Below are positions 7,270 through 15,142 of a stretch of 16,776 nucleotides of DNA, piece by piece. Below the pieces are notes generated by a model. The model worked only from the letters and a program-made list of their open reading frames with translations, did not search any database and was not told the DNA's origin. Source of the stretch: an uncultured Azospirillum sp. (GTDB lineage: Bacteria > Pseudomonadota > Alphaproteobacteria > Azospirillales > Azospirillaceae); contig NZ_CAMLJP010000126.1 of the NCBI RefSeq assembly GCF_946480385.1, positions 1 through 16,776 of the forward strand. Direction: 5' to 3'. The position numbers and the translations under genes are program-made. Within the stretch, counting starts at the first letter, position 1. Every line of letters starts with the position of its first letter.

Positions 7270-8310
7270 TTAGAACTCGGTCACCACCGTCACCCCGGTG
7301 CCCTCGAACCTGTCCATATTCATCAGTGCGTCGATGGACTGCTCAAGAGTGATCGTCCTGCCGATCAGCTTTTCCGGCGCCAGCTTGCCCGACCGCATCA
7401 TCTCCATCATCCCGTCATAGCGATAAGCCTGCATGCCGTGGCTGCCGAGGATTTCCAGCTCCTGGGCGATGACGCGGCTCATCGGAATGGCTGGGGTGCT
7501 GTTCTCGGCCAGCATCAGGCCGACCTGCACATGCTTGCCCCGCTTGCGCAGGTTGCTGATCGAATTGAAGCAGGTGGTGGGGTGGCCCAGCGCGTCGAGC
7601 GAGACATGGGCGCCGCCGCGCGTGATCTCGATGACCGCTTCGGCGACCTCCCCGACCTCCGACGCGTTCACCGTCGCGACCGCGCCGAGCGCACGGGCGA
7701 GGGCGAGCTTGTCTTCCGCGATGTCGATGGCAACGACATTGGCACCCACGGCATTGGCGATCATGATCGCCGACAGGCCGACGCCGCCGCAGCCGTGAAC
7801 CGCCACCCATTGGCCGGCGGACGCCTTGCCCTGGTCGATGACGGCGCGGAACGAGGTCACGAAGCGGCAGCCGAGGCTGGCGGCGGTGGTGAAGTCCATC
7901 GTCTCCGGCAACCGCACCAGATTGATGTCCGCCTGATGCAGGCCGACATACTGGGCAAACGAGCCCCAATGGGTGAAGCCGGGCTGGAACTGCCGGTCGC
8001 AGACCTGATGATTGCCGGAATGGCATTCGGGGCAGCTGCCGCAGCCGCCGACGAACGGGACCGTCACCCGGTCGCCGACCTTCCATTTGGTCACGTCCTT
8101 GCCGACCGCCTCGACGATGCCGGCCAACTCATGGCCGGGCACATGCGGAAGCTGGATGTCGGTGTCATGGCCGACCCAGCCATGCCAGTCGCTGCGGCAA
8201 ACCCCGGTCGCCATCACCTTGACGACGACGCCATGCGGCTCCGGCGTCGGATCCGGCACGGTCATGATTTGGGGCGGTGCGGAAAACGCCTCGTAGACCA
8301 CCGCTTTCAT
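7270..8310 (-). CDS. Zinc-dependent alcohol dehydrogenase, MDR family
   Basis: A cytoplasmic medium-chain dehydrogenase of 346 residues that interconverts alcohols and aldehydes with NAD(H). Catalytic zinc ligands are Cys38 ([10 protein letters not shown]) and His60-Glu61 (VPGHELAG), with Cys148 (LGCRF) as the likely third ligand. The structural zinc is held by Cys90, Cys93, Cys96 and Cys104. The Rossmann motif HGCGGVG is at 172-178, and Asp196 ends the second strand, favouring NAD over NADP. The ATG at 8310 has AGGAGA (8317-8322) 6 bases upstream; a longer open frame beyond it has no family similarity. It is transcribed away from an Lrp/AsnC regulator, its likely controller. The natural alcohol is not evident. 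The group annotated as AdhP or AdhA-like is the closest match. Confidence 0.9.
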   Translation of the reverse strand: MKAVVYEAFSAPPQIMTVPDPTPEPHGVVVKVMATGVCRSDWHGWVGHDTDIQLPHVPGHELAGIVEAVGKDVTKWKVGDRVTVPFVGGCGSCPECHSGNHQVCDRQFQPGFTHWGSFAQYVGLHQADINLVRLPETMDFTTAASLGCRFVTSFRAVIDQGKASAGQWVAVHGCGGVGLSAIMIANAVGANVVAIDIAEDKLALARALGAVATVNASEVGEVAEAVIEITRGGAHVSLDALGHPTTCFNSISNLRKRGKHVQVGLMLAENSTPAIPMSRVIAQELEILGSHGMQAYRYDGMMEMMRSGKLAPEKLIGRTITLEQSIDALMNMDRFEGTGVTVVTEF

Positions 8311-8359
8311 CGGGATTCTCCTGCTGGATTTTCCCGGCATTCTACGGCGAAGCCGCTGA

Positions 8360-8377
8360 AATTGCCTTTCAATTGAA
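8360..8377. promoter_or_regulatory. Candidate Lrp/AsnC-type operator in a divergent promoter region
   Basis: The 135-base gap between the divergent dehydrogenase and Lrp-family genes contains the inverted repeat AATTG-N5-CAATT (8360-8374), overlapping the perfect palindrome TTCAATTGAA (8368-8377). Both are AT-rich in a GC-rich background. Lrp-family sites are typically about 15-base AT-rich imperfect palindromes, and these regulators often control a divergent neighbour. The binding claim is inferred. Confidence 0.45.
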
Positions 8378-8445
8378 GACGCGGCGTTCCAAGGATATGA
8401 AGGAGTCTTTCGGAAATCCCTGCCTTCCTGAAGGAATCCGCCGGA

Positions 8446-8925
8446 ATGAACGCGCTCGATAAAATAGATGCCGCGATCGCGGACCGGCTGCAGCAGGATG
8501 GCCGTCTGTCCAACGCCAAGCTCGCCGAGCAGCTGGCGCTGAGCGAGGCGTCCTGCTGGCGCCGCCAGAAGCGGCTGGAGGACAGCAGGGTCATCAAGGG
8601 CTATCAGGCGGTGCTCGACCGTCGGAAGCTGGGCTTCGGGGTGATGGCCTTCGTGCAGATCGTCTGCACGCAGCATGGCGAGGAGGTGACCGCGGCGTTC
8701 GAGGCGGTCATCCAGGCCTGCCCCTATGTGCTGGGCTGCCACAACACCACCGGGGAGGCGGATTTTCTGCTGATCGTCGTCGCGCGGGATCTCGACGATT
8801 ACAGCAGGTTCGTCGATACGGTGCTGCGCAAGCTGCCGGGCGTCGCCAGCATCCGCTCCAACCTGTCCCTGCGCGAGATGAAGGCGACGAACCGGCTGCC
8901 CGTTCTGGCCGAGCCCTTCCGCTGA
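8446..8925 (+). CDS. Lrp/AsnC family transcriptional regulator
   Basis: A 159-residue feast/famine regulator, the usual length. An AsnC-type winged helix-turn-helix is at about 4-63 ([20 protein letters not shown]; then [20 protein letters not shown]). The ligand-binding and oligomerising RAM domain is at about 66-142, with the effector-pocket segment [12 protein letters not shown] at 100-111. AAGGA at 8431-8435 lies 10 bases before the ATG. It diverges from the alcohol dehydrogenase gene and precedes an EamA-type exporter, both plausible targets. Members of this family usually sense amino acids, so an amino acid or its breakdown product is the likely signal; which one cannot be read from the sequence. 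Confidence 0.9.
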   Translation: MNALDKIDAAIADRLQQDGRLSNAKLAEQLALSEASCWRRQKRLEDSRVIKGYQAVLDRRKLGFGVMAFVQIVCTQHGEEVTAAFEAVIQACPYVLGCHNTTGEADFLLIVVARDLDDYSRFVDTVLRKLPGVASIRSNLSLREMKATNRLPVLAEPFR

Positions 8926-9091
8926 CCGCTCCGGTCCCGCGGGCAGATGGGATTGGGCGGATAGAGTTTTCGCATCGCTCCCGCGCTCCGGGCGAGGGTT
9001 GCGTTCGTCCGCCATTCCAGCAATATCGCTCCCCCGGCAGGTCTCGCCTGCTCCTGCGGATCACGCTCTCAAACCAACCCCGGACCCCTCT
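8926..9091. other. Intergenic region, nothing clear seen
   Basis: This 166-base gap separates the Lrp-family gene from the EamA transporter. I saw no convincing hairpin, promoter or small gene. An in-frame TTG at 8999 would extend the transporter N-terminally, but the added residues are proline-rich and unlike the family. Confidence 0.4.
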
Positions 9092-9994
9092 ATGACCGCG
9101 GCCCCCGCGACCGACACCCGTCTCGGCATCCTGATGATGCTGGGCGGCATGACGCTGTTCACGCTGAACGACGCGCTCGGCAAATGGCTGGTGGCCGACC
9201 ATCCGGTCGCCATGCTGATCGCCGTGCGCAGCCTGTTCGGGCTGGCGGTGCTGGCGCCGATGATCTGGCGCGAGGGGATCGCCGCGGTCTTCGCCGTCGA
9301 CCGGCTGCCGCTGCACATCCTGCGCGTCGTCCTGATGACGGTGGACGTCGCCTGTTTCTACTGGGCGGTCGGCTATCTGCCCTTGGCCGACGTGATGACC
9401 ATCTACATGTCGGCGCCGCTGATCGTCACCGCCCTGTCGGTGCTGGTCCTGCGGGAAAGCGTCGGCTGGCGCCGCTGGGTGGCGGTTCTGGTCGGCTTCG
9501 TCGGCGTCGTCATCGTGCTGAACCCGACCGGCCGGTTCGACCTGCTGCCGTCGTTGGTGGCGCTGATCGGTGCCTTCATTTTTTCCAGCGGCGTGATCTC
9601 CACCCGCGTCCTGCGCTCCTCCTCCAGCCTGACGCTGGTCGGCAACCAGATGGTCGGCGGCATCCTGATCGGCGGGGCGGCGCTGCCCTGGTCGTGGCAG
9701 GCGCCGGGCTGGCTCGGCTTCTTCCTGCTGGGGCTGCTGGGCGTCTCGGCGCTGGCCGGCCACGCCATGATGAACCGCTCGCTGCAGCTCAGCCCGGCGG
9801 CGGTGGTGGTGCCGTTCCAGTATGTGTCGATCCTGTGGGCGGTGGTGCTCGACCTCGCCGTCTGGGGCACCGCGCCGACCGTCCGCATAGGGGTCGGGGC
9901 GGCGCTGATCATCGGCAGCGGCCTGTTCATCGTCTATCGCGAACAGCGTGTGAAGCGTGGCGTGGTGGCCGAAGGGGTGACGGAAGTGCCGTGA
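9092..9994 (+). CDS. EamA/DMT-superfamily membrane transporter
   Basis: An inner-membrane protein of 300 residues with about ten hydrophobic spans arranged as two EamA repeats, roughly 10-140 and 150-290. Landmarks are GGMTLFTLNDALGKWLV in the first span, FYWAVGYLPLADVMTIYMSAPL at the end of repeat one (about 89-110), and the matching SLQLSPAAVVVPFQY at the end of repeat two. The family includes metabolite and amino acid exporters; the substrate cannot be told. The ATG at 9092 gives the normal length and N-terminus, although its ribosome binding site is poor. The position after an Lrp-family gene suggests a regulated amino acid exporter. It converges on the minus-strand operon with only 9 bases between the stop codons and no terminator. 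Confidence 0.85.
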   Translation: MTAAPATDTRLGILMMLGGMTLFTLNDALGKWLVADHPVAMLIAVRSLFGLAVLAPMIWREGIAAVFAVDRLPLHILRVVLMTVDVACFYWAVGYLPLADVMTIYMSAPLIVTALSVLVLRESVGWRRWVAVLVGFVGVVIVLNPTGRFDLLPSLVALIGAFIFSSGVISTRVLRSSSSLTLVGNQMVGGILIGGAALPWSWQAPGWLGFFLLGLLGVSALAGHAMMNRSLQLSPAAVVVPFQYVSILWAVVLDLAVWGTAPTVRIGVGAALIIGSGLFIVYREQRVKRGVVAEGVTEVP

Positions 9995-10003
9995 GGCGGC
10001 CCC

Positions 10004-10378
10004 TCATCCCCCGAAGAAGCGTGGCACCAGCCTGACCGTCAGCGGATCCAGCGGACGCCAGCCATAGTCGCGGATGACGTCGTTGGACTCCACCGCCCGG
10101 CGGCCGTCCGCCAGCGACCATGTGATGTGGTAGGTGGAGCCGTCCGGCCGGTCGCTGGTGCCGTCGATGGCGACGACCAGCGTCTGCACCCCCTCGCCGT
10201 CGTCGGCGCAGCCGATCACCTCGGCCAGCGTGGCGGTGGGCAGCGGGTCCTGGGGGCCGGCGCCGAGCTGCAGCGTGACATGGTGGGCCACCAGCCGTTC
10301 ATAGCGCGGCGGAACCAGGGCCAGCAGGCGGCCGCGCTCGTCGGCCGGCAGTTCCCACCCGGTGTATCCCGATCCCAT
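10004..10378 (-). CDS. Small 2H phosphoesterase-like protein
   Basis: A 124-residue soluble protein with two H-x-T motifs about 50 residues apart: HVTL (His33, Thr35) and HITW (His84, Thr86). Each follows a hydrophobic strand, which is the signature of the 2H phosphoesterase superfamily (cyclic phosphodiesterase / RNA ligase fold). The N-terminal GYTGWELPADERGRLLALVP and the ending RPLDPLTVRLVPR also fit the 2H domain found in the so-called Swiss-army-knife RNA repair group. A role in RNA end or cyclic-phosphate processing is inferred. The ATG at 10378 has GGGGAG (10386-10391) 7 bases upstream and is preferred. A GTG at 10417, overlapping the upstream stop as GTGA, would add 13 residues. It is the last gene of a three-gene minus-strand operon. 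Confidence 0.72.
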   Translation of the reverse strand: MGSGYTGWELPADERGRLLALVPPRYERLVAHHVTLQLGAGPQDPLPTATLAEVIGCADDGEGVQTLVVAIDGTSDRPDGSTYHITWSLADGRRAVESNDVIRDYGWRPLDPLTVRLVPRFFGG

Positions 10379-10385
10379 CACCCAA

Positions 10386-10391
10386 CTCCCC
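10386..10391 (-). promoter_or_regulatory. Ribosome binding site deciding the 2H gene start
   Basis: On the minus strand GGGGAG precedes the ATG at 10378 by 7 bases. The alternative GTG at 10417 has only a poor GGTGG-like sequence upstream. Confidence 0.6.
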
Positions 10392-10413
10392 GAACCGGAA
10401 GGCGCCGGCACGC

Positions 10414-11724
10414 TCACCGCCGGCCACCGTTCATGATCCCGTCCATGATCTTATTCGCTTCCGCCGGTCCGGCAATCAGCTCGATCATGCGGATGGCGGT
10501 ATAGCCGGTGCGGGCGTTGCCGGCGGGGCCGGCCAGCTCCTTCTGCGCCCGTTCGGTCAGCGAGGCGGTGGTCTTCTGCGTCATCTCCCTTAGCTCGCCG
10601 CGCAGCCCCAGCGAATCGGCGATGGTCGCGCATTTGCGCAGCGCCCGCGCGTGGTTCTCGGCCTGGGCCAGTTGCGCCCGTCCCTCGCGGCCGTCGCCGC
10701 CGCCGTCCAGCGCGCCGATGGCCGAGACGATGCCGGCGTCGGCATCCTGCAGCACCTGGGTCTTCACCATGGCGTGGACGGAGTTGCGGACCTGTTTCAG
10801 CCGCTGGTCGAACTCCTTGTTGCGGCTCTGCTCCATCGCCGCGCGGGTGGCGTCCAGGGTGGCGACGAGGTCGAGCGCCAGATCGGCCACCGCCATGCGG
10901 TCCGCATTCCCCGCGGTCTGCCCGGCCCGCGAGCGGTCCTCGATCTGGGCGACGACCGTGCCGCTCAGCGACATGAACAGCGCGGCGCGGTCGGCCGACT
11001 TCTGCCCCAGATCCATGTCCCACAGCCCGCTCAGCAGCGCCGACGGGTTGGTCAGCCGCGACGCGGCCAACAGCACGAAGATCTTCAGCGCGTCCGGCCG
11101 GACGCGGGACAGCCGCCGGCCGATGGTCTGGATCGCCTCGATATGGTCGGCGTGCAGCTTCGGCACCGGCTTGGGCGACAGCGCCGCCTTCAGCTCCGCC
11201 ACTTCGGGCGCGATGGACAGGATGACGGCGATGTCAGCCAGCGCCCGCGTCCGGCTGGGATTCATCCGCAGGTCCAGCGGCTCGTTGAAATGCCCGGCCA
11301 CCGCCCCTTCGGCGATCTTCGCCACCGCGGCCGCGCAGTCCGTCCAGAACGCCTCGCACAGCACCTTGCGCTCCGGCCCCTCCTGCAGGGCGGGGCGGTA
11401 GGCGCGCAGCCTGTCCTTGCCGATCTCCGCCTCCACCAGCGGCCACAGGCTGTTCATCAGCGACCGCTCGATCACGCTCAGCGGCACCGGATCGGCCTTG
11501 CCCAGCGCTTCGAACAGATCCTCGAACGGGTCGCAGAACAGGCGCTTCAGGGTCGGGCGGCGGCTCAGCCGCAACTCCACCAGCCGCGGGCGGATGACGG
11601 CGATGGTGCGCTGGATGTCGGGATGGTCGTTCATCTGTTCCAGCAGGCCGACCACCTGGCGGAACTTGGCCTCGTCGATGTCCATCAGCTTGTCGCCCAG
11701 CGCGACCAGATCCCTCATCTCCAT
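10414..11724 (-). CDS. Uncharacterised helical protein, middle gene of unknown operon
   Basis: I do not recognise this 436-residue protein. It has no signal peptide, no membrane span and no motif of a known enzyme. Composition suggests nearly all alpha-helix: a conserved-looking basic and aromatic segment RRPTLKRLFCDPFEDLF lies at 55-71, an amphipathic central part at about 190-330 includes DALKIFVLLAASRL (211-224), a glycine-rich break (GGGDG) lies at 341-345, and the C-terminal third is charged and helical. Cysteines occur at 63, 123, 130 and 365, without a metal-site pattern. The ATG at 11724 is 2 bases after the stop of the preceding gene, so the two are tightly coupled. A longer open frame upstream overlaps that gene and is rejected. 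Codon use matches the neighbours. Confidence 0.78.
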   Translation of the reverse strand: MEMRDLVALGDKLMDIDEAKFRQVVGLLEQMNDHPDIQRTIAVIRPRLVELRLSRRPTLKRLFCDPFEDLFEALGKADPVPLSVIERSLMNSLWPLVEAEIGKDRLRAYRPALQEGPERKVLCEAFWTDCAAAVAKIAEGAVAGHFNEPLDLRMNPSRTRALADIAVILSIAPEVAELKAALSPKPVPKLHADHIEAIQTIGRRLSRVRPDALKIFVLLAASRLTNPSALLSGLWDMDLGQKSADRAALFMSLSGTVVAQIEDRSRAGQTAGNADRMAVADLALDLVATLDATRAAMEQSRNKEFDQRLKQVRNSVHAMVKTQVLQDADAGIVSAIGALDGGGDGREGRAQLAQAENHARALRKCATIADSLGLRGELREMTQKTTASLTERAQKELAGPAGNARTGYTAIRMIELIAGPAEANKIMDGIMNGGRR

Positions 11725-11726
11725 GG

Positions 11727-12830
11727 TCAGGCGGCCTTCCCTTTGATCGTCTCGATCCGCATGACCAGATCGACGTCCAGCTGGCCGCTGCGCCAGTCGA
11801 CATAGGCGCGCACGGAGCGCTTGTGGCTGCTGATCAGCTTGTCCGCCATCATCGACTGGTCGGCGCGGCCCTCGTCCTTCGGCAGCAGGGGGATGACGCG
11901 GAAGATGTCGTGGACGGCCATGTCCTGGCTGTGGCGGTCCTGGGTCTGCGCGTCGCTCCACAGCAGGATCAGGTATTCCCAGCCGTCGAGCAGCCAGGAC
12001 AGCCGGCTCGACGCCTTGCGGATCAGCGTCCGCTTGGTCTCCCACTGGCGCAGCAGGGTCTCGAACGACGCCATCGCCTGATCGAGCTGGCCGATGACGT
12101 TGCGGGCATGGTTGACCGTGTGTTCCGCCACCTCGGCGCAGAAGCCGCCGATGGGGGCCGCTTCCGAAACGTTGTCGGTCGCCCAGTCGGTCATGCTGTC
12201 GCGGAAGCCCTGCAGGTCGCGCATCAGCCGCCGCAGCCGCGCCGGCTTGGGCGAGCTGGCCAGCCCGATCGACTCCATCAGCACCGCCAGCTCGGCGATG
12301 CGGCCATACAGCTCGGTCGGCTCCAGCGCCAGACGCTGCGCCGCCTTCATCATCAGGTCGCGTGTCAGCTTCTGTCCCTCGGCGGAGGTCAGGCCGACCC
12401 GCAGGATCTCCGTCGATTCCAGCCCGACCGCCTTCAGCGCCTCGACGATCAGCTGATAGTTGATGAGCAGGCGCTGCTCCTCGTCGTCGCTCAGCGCCGC
12501 CTCGGCCGCCGCCACCGCCCCGCCGCCGGCCAGCCCGCAGCGCGCCGCCTCCAGCACCGCCTTGCGGATGTCGTCGGGCGAACAGCCCTCGGCCTTGGCG
12601 ATCAGCTCGTGCAGCATCCGGTCATGCACCGTCATCGGGAAGGCCAGCGGCAGCGACTTCCACGGCACCACATAGACGCCGCGCCCTTCCGACAGGTTGG
12701 GCACCAGCACCTCCAGCTGGTCGCGGCTGTCCTTGCGCACGCGGGTCTGGGCCAGGACCGGCGTGGTGAAGGCCACCGCGGCACCGCGTTCCTCGAAGGT
12801 GGACGGGGCGAAATTGGTCAGGGAACGCAT
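11727..12830 (-). CDS. Uncharacterised helical protein, first gene of unknown operon
   Basis: I do not recognise this 367-residue protein. Its first 65 residues look mixed alpha/beta and polar (VLVPNLSEGRGVYVVPW at about 41-57). The rest looks helical, with an alanine-rich stretch at about 90-113, a leucine-rich middle, an aromatic patch WLLDGWEYLILLW at 279-291, and a charged C-terminus. No signal peptide or clear membrane segment is present; the aromatic patch is too short and polar for a sure span. The ATG at 12830 is the only reasonable start, but it has no good ribosome binding site, so a leaderless or weakly initiated message is possible. It leads the operon with the next two genes and diverges from the AsmA-family gene. 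Confidence 0.78.
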   Translation of the reverse strand: MRSLTNFAPSTFEERGAAVAFTTPVLAQTRVRKDSRDQLEVLVPNLSEGRGVYVVPWKSLPLAFPMTVHDRMLHELIAKAEGCSPDDIRKAVLEAARCGLAGGGAVAAAEAALSDDEEQRLLINYQLIVEALKAVGLESTEILRVGLTSAEGQKLTRDLMMKAAQRLALEPTELYGRIAELAVLMESIGLASSPKPARLRRLMRDLQGFRDSMTDWATDNVSEAAPIGGFCAEVAEHTVNHARNVIGQLDQAMASFETLLRQWETKRTLIRKASSRLSWLLDGWEYLILLWSDAQTQDRHSQDMAVHDIFRVIPLLPKDEGRADQSMMADKLISSHKRSVRAYVDWRSGQLDVDLVMRIETIKGKAA

Positions 12831-13054
12831 CGTGTCTGCGGCCGTGGATGCTGGAAATTGTGGAACCGGATGATCGGGTGATTACGGCGCTACGATGCTG
12901 AATTTTGCGTTAAATCCAATATAAGTGCCAATGGAAATATATAACCTTCGGGCATATGCCCGGATCTCTTGTGGTACCCCCCGCCTCCGGCCTCCACCGA
13001 TCCGCCCCCTCATCCGTTGACGGGGTCATGGACGGTGCGCGGAGGGTTGGCGGC
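12831..13054. promoter_or_regulatory. Divergent promoter region with AT-rich island and 14-base palindrome
   Basis: About 224 bases separate the unknown operon (minus) and the AsmA-family gene (plus). Bases 12896-12946 are strikingly AT-rich for this genome and probably hold one or both promoters, though I could not assign a confident -35/-10 pair. The perfect palindrome CGGGCATATGCCCG lies at 12949-12962, at the edge of the island, and could be an operator. An in-frame ATG at 12956 lies inside this palindrome and is not taken as the gene start. Confidence 0.5.
13041..13045 (+). promoter_or_regulatory. Ribosome binding site setting the AsmA-family start
   Basis: GGAGG is 9 bases before the ATG at 13055. 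The earlier in-frame ATGs at 12956 and 13028 lack such a site. Confidence 0.65.
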
Positions 13055-15070
13055 ATGGCGGCGGGGGCGGGATCGGTATTCAAATGGATCGGCTACGGGC
13101 TGCTCGGCCTCGTCGTCGTCGCGGTCGGCGCGGTGGTGCTGCTGTTCGACTGGAACGATGCCCGCGGCTTCGTCGCGCGCCATGCCTCGTCGGCGTTGAA
13201 CCGGGAGGTCTCCATCGACGGCGATTTGCGTGTCCATCTCGGCAACCCGATCCGCATCCATCTGGAAGGGCTGCGCGTCGCCAACGCCGACTGGGCGCAG
13301 GACAAGACCATGGCGGAGATCAAGGTGCTCGACGCCACGCTGCGCCCCTGGCCGCTGCTGCGCGGCGACTGGGAACTGCCGGAGCTGAAGTTCCAGGGAC
13401 CGAAGCTGATCCTGGAAAAGAACGGGAAGGGCGAGGCCAACTGGAACTTCGGCCCGCCCAACGCGGAGAAGGAGGTGGCGAAGGAGGCCGCGACCCCCGA
13501 CAAGCGCGGCGACATCCCGGTGATCGAGCGGCTGGTGATCGCCGACGGGCGGATTCGCTATCGCGACCCCACCAGCGACATCGACATCGACAACACCATC
13601 AACACCGCGACCGGCGGCAACGACGACGATACGGTGGAACTGAAGGGCAAGGGCAGCTTCGCCGGCAAGCCCTTCACCCTGGCGGCGACCGGCGGCTCGC
13701 TGTTGTATCTGCGCGACGATCCCAAGCCCTATCCGCTGAAGATCGACGCGGCGGTCGGCAAGACCAAGGGACACATCGAAGGCTCCATCGGCGAACCGGT
13801 GAAGATGCAGGGCGTCGACCTTTCCGTTGCGCTCAGCGGCCCCGACATGGCGGAGATCTTCCCCATCGTCGGCATTCCGACGCCGAAGACCCGGCCCTAT
13901 TCCATCGAGGGCCATCTGTCGCGCGAGGGAGACCTCTGGGCCTTCCGCGACATGACGGGCAAGGTCGGCGAAAGCGACCTGTCCGGCGACCTGTCGGTCA
14001 AGACCGGTGGCGAGCGCCCGCTGGTGAAGGCCGACTTCACCTCCAAGCGGCTGGCGGCGCAGGATCTCGCCGGTCTGGTCGGCGCCTCTCCCCGCGGCAC
14101 CGACGATTACCCGACCCGCGGCAAGGGCGGGGTGATTCCGGCCACGCCGATTCCGGTGGAAAAGCTGCGCAACACCGACATGGACGTCCGCCTGCGCGGC
14201 AAGCGGGTCGAGGCGCCCTTCGCGCCGCTCGACGATCTCGACATGCGGGTGCGGGTGAATGCCGGCGACCTTCGCTTCGATCCGCTGTCGCTGGGAATCG
14301 GCGGCGGGCGGATCGCCGGAACGGTGGAGGTGGACGGCAGCCGCAAGGTGCCGGCGATGCGCACCAACCTCGACATCCGCGCCATGAAGCTGTCGACCTT
14401 CTTCAGCGAGACCGCGCTGGCCGGGCAGATCGGCGGCACGGTGGCCGGTCGCATCCAGCTTGCCGGCACCGGCAAGACGGTGGCGGACCTGCTGGCGACC
14501 TCCGACGGCAAGATCGGCGTCGCGGTGGACGGCGGCCGGGTCACCAGCCTCGCGGTCAAGGGGCTGAAGACCAACATCCTGGAGACGCTGGGCGTCGCCA
14601 TTTCCGGTTCGAAGCCGATGCCCTTCAACTGCCTGGTCGGCAACATGTCGGTGGAGAACGGCATCGCCCAGGTCCAGGCGCTGGTGCTCGACACACCGGA
14701 AACGCTGGTCACCGGCAAGGGGCGGATCAGCCTGCGCAACGAGGCGCTGGACCTGCGAATCGTCGGCGACGCCAAATCGCCGCAGGTCTTCGCCACCCAT
14801 GTCCCGGTCTTGGTCGGCGGGACGCTGGGCAACCCCGACATCGGCGTCGATCCCACCGAGTCGGCGGCGCGCGGTGCGGCGGCGGTGGCGCTGGGCGTGC
14901 TGCTGACGCCGCTGGCCAGCGTGCTTCCCTTCCTTGACCCAGGCAGTGATGAGCAGCCACAGTGTGGCCGGCTGGTGCGGGATGCCCGCTCTCCCGAAAA
15001 GGGGGGACAGGCATCCGGCAAGTCGGGCAATGGCCGCGGGGAAGGGAAGGCGTCGGGATCGGCGCGCTGA
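13055..15070 (+). CDS. AsmA family protein
   Basis: A 671-residue envelope protein with one N-terminal membrane helix (about 8-31, WIGYGLLGLVVVAVGAVVLL) and a long periplasmic part. Family features are the entry segment after the helix (RHASSALNREVSIDGDLRVH), LEGLRVANADWAQ, repeated beta-rich units, and the C-terminal AsmA block at about 525-610 (CLVGNMSVENGIAQVQ; then VPVLVGGTLGNPDIGVDP). AsmA-like proteins belong to the repeating beta-groove family, some of which help move phospholipids between membranes or affect outer-membrane assembly. The role here is inferred from the family. The ATG at 13055 was chosen on its ribosome binding site. The last 45 or so residues, after FLDPG, are a Gly/Lys/Ser-rich tail encoded by palindromic DNA and are unlike the rest. 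An SLC13-type gene follows after 72 bases. Confidence 0.87.
   Translation: MAAGAGSVFKWIGYGLLGLVVVAVGAVVLLFDWNDARGFVARHASSALNREVSIDGDLRVHLGNPIRIHLEGLRVANADWAQDKTMAEIKVLDATLRPWPLLRGDWELPELKFQGPKLILEKNGKGEANWNFGPPNAEKEVAKEAATPDKRGDIPVIERLVIADGRIRYRDPTSDIDIDNTINTATGGNDDDTVELKGKGSFAGKPFTLAATGGSLLYLRDDPKPYPLKIDAAVGKTKGHIEGSIGEPVKMQGVDLSVALSGPDMAEIFPIVGIPTPKTRPYSIEGHLSREGDLWAFRDMTGKVGESDLSGDLSVKTGGERPLVKADFTSKRLAAQDLAGLVGASPRGTDDYPTRGKGGVIPATPIPVEKLRNTDMDVRLRGKRVEAPFAPLDDLDMRVRVNAGDLRFDPLSLGIGGGRIAGTVEVDGSRKVPAMRTNLDIRAMKLSTFFSETALAGQIGGTVAGRIQLAGTGKTVADLLATSDGKIGVAVDGGRVTSLAVKGLKTNILETLGVAISGSKPMPFNCLVGNMSVENGIAQVQALVLDTPETLVTGKGRISLRNEALDLRIVGDAKSPQVFATHVPVLVGGTLGNPDIGVDPTESAARGAAAVALGVLLTPLASVLPFLDPGSDEQPQCGRLVRDARSPEKGGQASGKSGNGRGEGKASGSAR
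14956..15016. repeat. Palindromic repeat inside the 3' end of the AsmA-family gene
   Basis: GCCACAGTGTGGC (14956-14968) is a 6-base-pair inverted repeat around one base. A longer hairpin follows: GGATGCC (14980-14986) pairs with GGCATCC (15010-15016), and inside it TCTCCC (14990-14995) pairs with GGGGGA (15002-15007) with one G-T wobble and a 6-base loop. The block lies in frame within the last 40 codons of the gene, resembling an intergenic mosaic repeat that has been captured as coding sequence. Confidence 0.55.
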
Positions 15071-15142
15071 CCGGACGCCCATCCGCATCCATCCTGTCCG
15101 ATCCGGCCACCGTACAGGCCAGGAAGGACGCCGTCCCTGCCC

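Noticed and set aside
8311..9015. Upstream extension of the alcohol dehydrogenase reading frame
   Set aside because: The dehydrogenase family begins at MKAVVYEAF (ATG at 8310) with a good ribosome binding site, and the extension lies opposite the Lrp-family gene.
11725..12045. Longer open frame upstream of the 436-residue protein
   Set aside because: It overlaps the preceding coupled gene in another frame and is arginine- and proline-rich; the ATG two bases after that gene's stop is far more natural.
12956..13054. Earlier ATG starts (12956 and 13028) for the AsmA-family gene
   Set aside because: No ribosome binding site precedes them. The one at 12956 lies inside a palindrome and adds a proline- and serine-rich leader unlike the family.
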